The position numbers were made by a program, and so were the translations under genes. Positions 5,479-7,921 of a stretch of 7,921 nucleotides of DNA are shown piece by piece (the first letter of the stretch is position 1; every line of letters begins with the position of its first letter). The DNA comes from Actinomycetes bacterium (GTDB lineage Bacteria; Actinomycetota; Acidimicrobiia; Acidimicrobiales; RAAP-2), in contig JAJYWG010000145.1 of assembly GCA_021791615.1 (NCBI GenBank), positions 1 through 7,921 on the forward strand, written 5' to 3'. The notes beneath the pieces were generated by a model that saw only the letters and a program-made list of their open reading frames with translations, was not told the DNA's origin and made no database searches.

Positions 5479-6858
5479 TCAGGTGTGCAGCCCGGCGGCC
5501 GCGCACTCGAGCGCGTGCTCGGTGCTTCGGAAGTACGCGTTCCACGTGATCTCTGGTGACTGGTGGCCCATGCACACCGACACGAGCTGGATCTCGTTGG
5601 TGCGGGCGAACAGCCACGTGGCGAAGTGATGCCGGAGGTGCTCGAAGGTCAGGACGTCGGGCCAGCCGGCCGCGCTCGCCGAGGGGAGGAACAGGCTGCG
5701 CCGGAACTCGGAGCGGTCCCAGGTGTCGAGGTCCACCCAGCCCTTGGCGCCGACGGGCCGGCCCCGCCGCTCCGCCTCTTCACGGTCGAGCTCGACGAGG
5801 CGGAGATCGTGGTCGGTTGCGGGGAACATCAGCGCGAACCGCCCCTGCTCCTCGCCGAAGCGCTCCATCAGGGCTTCGGCCCGGGCGACGAGGAGCGGCC
5901 AGACGTCCTCGGGGACGACCGTCCAGCGCTCGAGCTTCCCCTTCAAGACCTTGAGTCGGCGTCCCTCCCTCGACTGCTCGACCGCGTGGATGAGGTGCAG
6001 CTGCCCGGGTCCCCGGCCGTGCAGCACGCTCTCGGCCGTGAGGCCCCAGCGCTCGCCCGGCCGGGCGCCCGAGAAGCCGCCCACCGCGCAGATGAGCTCG
6101 CCCCAGTCCCGGTCGACGGCCACCGGCTTGGCCGGGCGCCCGGCCAGGTAGGCCTGGGTGCTGCGGCACCGCTCCCCCATCGCCGGCATCAGCGCCTTCA
6201 CCTGCTCGGTGCTCGGCCGCAGCTCGAGCGGGACGAAGCTTGCGGCCTCGCCGTGCACCATCGCCTTCTTCCAGTAGGCGATGCCATCCATCGGGTCTGT
6301 GCCGGCCGGGAGCCACCGCAGCTTGTGGGCAAGGGTCACGAGCGCCCGCATCTCGGCACCGATCGACGCACGGCGCTCGGTCCCGACGTGCGCCCCGGCG
6401 AGGAGCGACCGGCACTGCCCGGGGCACCAGTCCATGAGCGTCACCGACCCAAGCGACGGGGCGATCCACAGGCGGTGGATCTCCTCCGCCTTCTCGGTCG
6501 TCCGGATCGCGCCCTCGCCGCTGGCAACGGCCTCGGCCAGGAGCCGCTGGCGCTCGACGATGAGGTCTCCCACCACCCGGGCCCGGCGTCGTGGCGAGGT
6601 GACCGGTGCATGCCCGCCCTGCGCCTGCGCGCGGGCCCAGGCGACGGCGCGGTCGAACTGGTCGTGCGCCCATCGCTCCTCCTCTTCCCACATGGGATCG
6701 CCGGGGCGGTCGAGGGGCACGGCGCGGCCGGTGACCTCACGGCCCGACGAGCCGACGACCCGAAAGCGCGGCTTGCGCTCGGTGGGCGCGTACATCTTGC
6801 AGCCCATGTCGCTGCGGAGCGCCTTGGCGTACTTCCCGCGGGTAGGAGCCGCAGCCAT
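5479..6858 (-). CDS. Tyrosine recombinase / site-specific integrase
   Basis: A 459-residue phage/ICE-type integrase. A basic N-terminal region (KMYAPTERKPRFRVV) probably binds arm-type sites. A SAM-like core-binding domain spans about residues 95-190. The catalytic domain has box I GARPGE (R266), the beta-hairpin lysine region LKVLKGKLERWTVVP (K306 or K308), box II EHLRHHFATW (R409), the MGHQSPEIT histidine (H432) and the nucleophile Tyr442 in NAYFR. In box II the position normally occupied by His in HxxR is Glu406. The frame is open to 7086, but the start chosen is ATG at 6858: it overlaps the excisionase stop by one base (TGATG), implying translational coupling, and the 76 extra upstream codons are the antisense-like, low-complexity translation of the excisionase gene in another frame. 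The gene looks intact, so the element may be or may recently have been mobile. Confidence 0.9.
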   Translation of the reverse strand: MAAAPTRGKYAKALRSDMGCKMYAPTERKPRFRVVGSSGREVTGRAVPLDRPGDPMWEEEERWAHDQFDRAVAWARAQAQGGHAPVTSPRRRARVVGDLIVERQRLLAEAVASGEGAIRTTEKAEEIHRLWIAPSLGSVTLMDWCPGQCRSLLAGAHVGTERRASIGAEMRALVTLAHKLRWLPAGTDPMDGIAYWKKAMVHGEAASFVPLELRPSTEQVKALMPAMGERCRSTQAYLAGRPAKPVAVDRDWGELICAVGGFSGARPGERWGLTAESVLHGRGPGQLHLIHAVEQSREGRRLKVLKGKLERWTVVPEDVWPLLVARAEALMERFGEEQGRFALMFPATDHDLRLVELDREEAERRGRPVGAKGWVDLDTWDRSEFRRSLFLPSASAAGWPDVLTFEHLRHHFATWLFARTNEIQLVSVCMGHQSPEITWNAYFRSTEHALECAAAGLHT

Positions 6859-7196
6859 CACGCCGCCGCCTTCCGGCGAGCAGCGGGGCGCCGCGGCCCG
6901 AACTCGGTTGCCGGCGGCTCGTCCTCCACGGCTGCCGGCTCGGCCGGCGAACCAGCCGGCAGCTCCCCGAGCGCGATGGCGATGGTCTCGGGGGTGAGCC
7001 TGCTCGCCTCTTCGAACGCCTCGACGTCGCGCTCCAAGAAGCGGAGCTGGCGGCCGAACTGGATGGTGCGCACCGCCTCCAGCCATTGCGGCGTGCGGAC
7101 CCGCACGTAGACGGTGTTGGGGTGCTCACCCCAGCGGGCCGAGAGGTCGTGGACGCTGAGGTAGCGGGTGGTGGTCGGTTCGTTCGGTGCAGTCAT
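6858..7196 (-). CDS. Excisionase-like HTH DNA-binding protein
   Basis: A 112-residue protein directly upstream of, and overlapping by one base, the integrase gene. Residues about 11-60 form a winged-HTH/MerR-like domain of the excisionase type: RYLSVHDLSARWGEHPNTVY is the recognition HTH, and the wing FGRQLRFLERDVEAFEEA ends it. The C-terminal half is Pro/Ala/Glu-rich and then basic (RRPAARRKAAA), probably disordered with non-specific DNA contact. Such proteins bind attP arms and direct a tyrosine recombinase toward excision, or regulate int expression. An alternative GTG start at 7205 would add three residues; neither start has a clear Shine-Dalgarno sequence. A strong hairpin lies 20 nt upstream of the ATG. 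Confidence 0.78.
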   Translation of the reverse strand: MTAPNEPTTTRYLSVHDLSARWGEHPNTVYVRVRTPQWLEAVRTIQFGRQLRFLERDVEAFEEASRLTPETIAIALGELPAGSPAEPAAVEDEPPATEFGPRRPAARRKAAA

Positions 7197-7215
7197 GGGA
7201 CGCACCGTCAGAAGG

Positions 7216-7248
7216 CCCGGCCGGGGCGCAATGAGCCCCTGGGCCGGG
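7216..7248. repeat. Strong hairpin upstream of the excisionase gene
   Basis: An outer stem CCCGGCC/GGCCGGG (7216-7222 and 7242-7248) and an inner stem GGGGC/GCCCC (7223-7227 and 7235-7239) stack with a 2-nt bulge around a 7-nt loop, 12 bp in total. Read on the minus strand it lies just before the excisionase start, so it could insulate xis-int from tRNA read-through or structure the leader. There is no T tract on either side. Confidence 0.6.
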
Positions 7249-7269
7249 TTGGGAGCCCTTGTGACCTGC

Positions 7270-7293
7270 GATTTTTGGCAGGATTTTTGGCAG
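7270..7293. repeat. Tandem 12-bp direct repeat, candidate integrase/excisionase arm sites
   Basis: GATTTTTGGCAG occurs twice back to back (7270-7281 and 7282-7293), perfectly. The pair is flanked by ACCTGC on the left and ends in GCAGGT on the right, giving a 6-bp inverted frame. T tracts spaced by 12 bp in otherwise very GC-rich DNA, between an excisionase gene and a tRNA 3' end, fit arm-type or excisionase-binding sites of an attachment region. The repeat is observed; the role is inferred. Confidence 0.65.
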
Positions 7294-7314
7294 GTGCCCC
7301 GGCGAGGTCCCGGT

Positions 7315-7334
7315 GAGGGCCGAAAATGGCCCTC
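7315..7334 (-). terminator. Hairpin after tRNA-Glu, probable terminator of the tRNA transcript
   Basis: A perfect 7-bp stem GAGGGCC (7315-7321) with GGCCCTC (7328-7334) has a 6-nt loop. On the minus strand it begins 19 nt after the 3' end of tRNA-Glu, the expected place for termination of the tRNA-Gln/tRNA-Glu transcript. There is no T tract after it, so the assignment is moderate. Confidence 0.5.
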
Positions 7335-7353
7335 GACCAGGGAGTTTGAGAAG

Positions 7354-7426
7354 CAGCCCCAACGGGGTTCGAACCCGTGTCTCCACCTTGAGAGGGTGGT
7401 GTCCTAGGCCTCTAGACGATGGGGCC
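7354..7426 (-). tRNA. tRNA-Glu (anticodon CTC)
   Basis: A 73-nt cloverleaf read on the minus strand. The acceptor GGCCCCA pairs with TGGGGCT (first pair G-U), discriminator G. The anticodon stem CCACC/GGTGG holds loop CTCTCAA with anticodon CTC, reading GAG codons. The T-loop is TTCGAAC within the stem CGGGG/CCCCG region. CCA is not encoded. Its 3' end faces the excisionase-integrase pair 157 nt away, which makes it the likely attachment gene of that element. It lies 41 nt downstream of tRNA-Gln on the same strand. Confidence 0.95.
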
Positions 7427-7467
7427 GTGGGCAGGAGAGCCCCATGACCTGGGACGCGCCTGCTCAG

Positions 7468-7539
7468 CTCGGGGGGGAGGACTCGAACCCCCAATAACAG
7501 GGCCAGAACCTGTCGTGTTGCCGATTACACCACCCCCGA
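7468..7539 (-). tRNA. tRNA-Gln (anticodon CTG)
   Basis: A 72-nt cloverleaf on the minus strand. The acceptor TCGGGGG pairs with CCCCCGA, discriminator G, with the weak U1-A72 pair typical of glutamine tRNAs. The anticodon stem ACAGG/CCTGT has loop TTCTGGC and anticodon CTG, reading CAG. The T-arm is GGGGG-TTCGAGT-CCTCC. CCA is not encoded. It is the first tRNA of a two-gene unit with tRNA-Glu. Confidence 0.95.
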
Positions 7540-7553
7540 ACGGGCGAGCAGTC

Positions 7554-7559
7554 AGGTTA
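7554..7559 (-). promoter_or_regulatory. Candidate -10 element of the tRNA-Gln/tRNA-Glu unit
   Basis: On the minus strand TAACCT (7554-7559) fits TANNNT and lies 14 nt before the 5' end of tRNA-Gln, giving a leader of about 7 nt. No recognisable -35 hexamer stands at the expected distance. Confidence 0.35.
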
Positions 7560-7577
7560 GCCGACCGCTGGCAGCGA

Positions 7578-7616
7578 CCGCACCACGGCCCCCGGCGTCG
7601 GCCGCACCACGGCCCC
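7578..7616. repeat. Pair of 15-bp direct repeats
   Basis: CCGCACCACGGCCCC occurs at 7578-7592 and again at 7602-7616, 24 bp from start to start, in the spacer between the YdcF-like gene and tRNA-Gln. It may be a simple local duplication; no function is evident. Confidence 0.6.
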
Positions 7617-7651
7617 GCCGCCTGTCGCACCGAGGGGCTCACGGCCCCCAC

Positions 7652-7921
7652 TCAAGGCCGCAAGGCAAGGACCCCGAGCGGACCGCGGCGCATGACCGCT
7701 CCGGCGATGGACCGCACGCCCGGGAGCGACGCCAGAGAGTGAAGGCGCTGGTAGCCGAAGATCCGGCCCAGTGCCACCCCCGCTGCCTCCTTCAAGAAGT
7801 ACGGGATCACGGCCGAGCCGGTGATGGGCGAGCTCTGGGTGGGCGTCGGGTGGGGGGTCAGCCCCACGTCGGTGGCGATGGCCATCGACCGGTACTCGTG
7901 GAACGGGTCGGTCACGATGAG
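7652..7921 (-). CDS. YdcF/SanA-type DUF218 envelope protein (C-terminal part)
   Basis: The gene enters from the right edge; 89 C-terminal residues and a TGA stop are visible. They contain VTDPFHEYRSMAIATDVGLT, the conserved strand/helix of DUF218 proteins with the DPFHxxR signature, then SSPITGSAVIPYFLKEAAG and VALGRIFGYQRL. This match to the YdcF/SanA/ElyC family is good. Members are membrane-anchored, with roles linked to cell-envelope and peptidoglycan precursor metabolism in enterobacteria; the activity in actinobacteria is not defined. The start and any N-terminal membrane helix are beyond the window. The gene reads toward the tRNA unit on the same strand. Confidence 0.82.
   Translation of the reverse strand, partial: LIVTDPFHEYRSMAIATDVGLTPHPTPTQSSPITGSAVIPYFLKEAAGVALGRIFGYQRLHSLASLPGVRSIAGAVMRRGPLGVLALRP

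Noticed and set aside
4544..5629. Long plus-strand open frame of 361 codons
   Set aside because: It is antisense to the integrase end and to both pseudogene remnants, is Arg/Pro/Gly-rich without motifs, and long open frames are common by chance at this GC content.
6859..7086. 76-codon N-terminal extension of the integrase frame
   Set aside because: It overlaps the excisionase gene in another frame, is low-complexity, and the ATG at 6858 sits exactly at the excisionase stop.
5563..7110. Long plus-strand frame of 515 codons opposite the integrase
   Set aside because: It is a mirror of the integrase gene produced by high third-position GC; its translation has no family signature, whereas the minus strand shows the full recombinase motif set.
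1..7921. CRISPR arrays, complete insertion sequences, rRNA genes
   Set aside because: No regularly spaced repeats, transposase motifs with terminal inverted repeats, or rRNA signature sequences were seen on either strand.

Overview
The window is GC-rich DNA of actinobacterial character. It has strong G/C preference at third codon positions, tRNA genes that do not encode the CCA end, a two-module Lrp/AsnC regulator, and at least two genes whose -10-like hexamer lies 8 nt from the start codon, which suggests leaderless mRNAs. I read it as Actinomycetota; an Acidimicrobiia-like lineage is only a guess.

Left part (1-3770). A ribbon-helix-helix antitoxin gene (VapB/FitA type, minus strand) runs off the left edge, so any partner toxin is outside the window. 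Next comes a complete minus-strand Lrp/AsnC-family regulator with two HTH modules (223-1209). Divergent from it is a plus-strand two-gene operon: a 14-helix DHA2-family (EmrB/QacA-like) drug/proton antiporter and, 19 nt downstream, a small NAD(P)-binding Rossmann protein of the NADH-flavin reductase/atypical SDR type. A hairpin 16 nt after the second gene probably ends the transcript. A perfect 12-bp palindrome lies between the divergent units, just upstream of the regulator's own -10-like element. The simplest reading is a self-regulating AsnC-type switch controlling an efflux operon.

Middle part (3770-5478). About 1.7 kb holds no intact gene. Two eroded coding remnants can be recognised on the minus strand: the C-terminal two thirds of a lipocalin-like-domain protein broken by two frame changes (4293-4620), and a roughly 46-codon piece of an alpha/beta hydrolase around its catalytic-acid strand (4862-4999). 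The rest shows no family I recognise. The right edge carries a perfect 16-bp inverted repeat just past the end of the integrase gene.

Right part (5479-7921). A tyrosine recombinase (459 aa) overlaps by one base the gene for a small excisionase-like HTH protein. Both read leftward, away from a tRNA-Glu(CTC) gene whose 3' end faces them. Between the excisionase gene and the tRNA lie a strong hairpin, a perfect tandem 12-bp repeat and a second hairpin. This is the layout of an integrative element's recombination module next to its tRNA attachment site. No convincing second copy of the tRNA 3' end was found to the left, so the element's far end is outside the window or has decayed. tRNA-Gln(CTG) lies just upstream of tRNA-Glu, and the C-terminal part of a YdcF/SanA-type DUF218 envelope protein enters from the right edge.

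I see no clearly new defence or biosynthetic system. The items most worth a second look are the repeat and hairpin architecture beside tRNA-Glu, the 16-bp inverted repeat, the integrase's altered HxxR motif, and the divergent regulator/palindrome/efflux arrangement.
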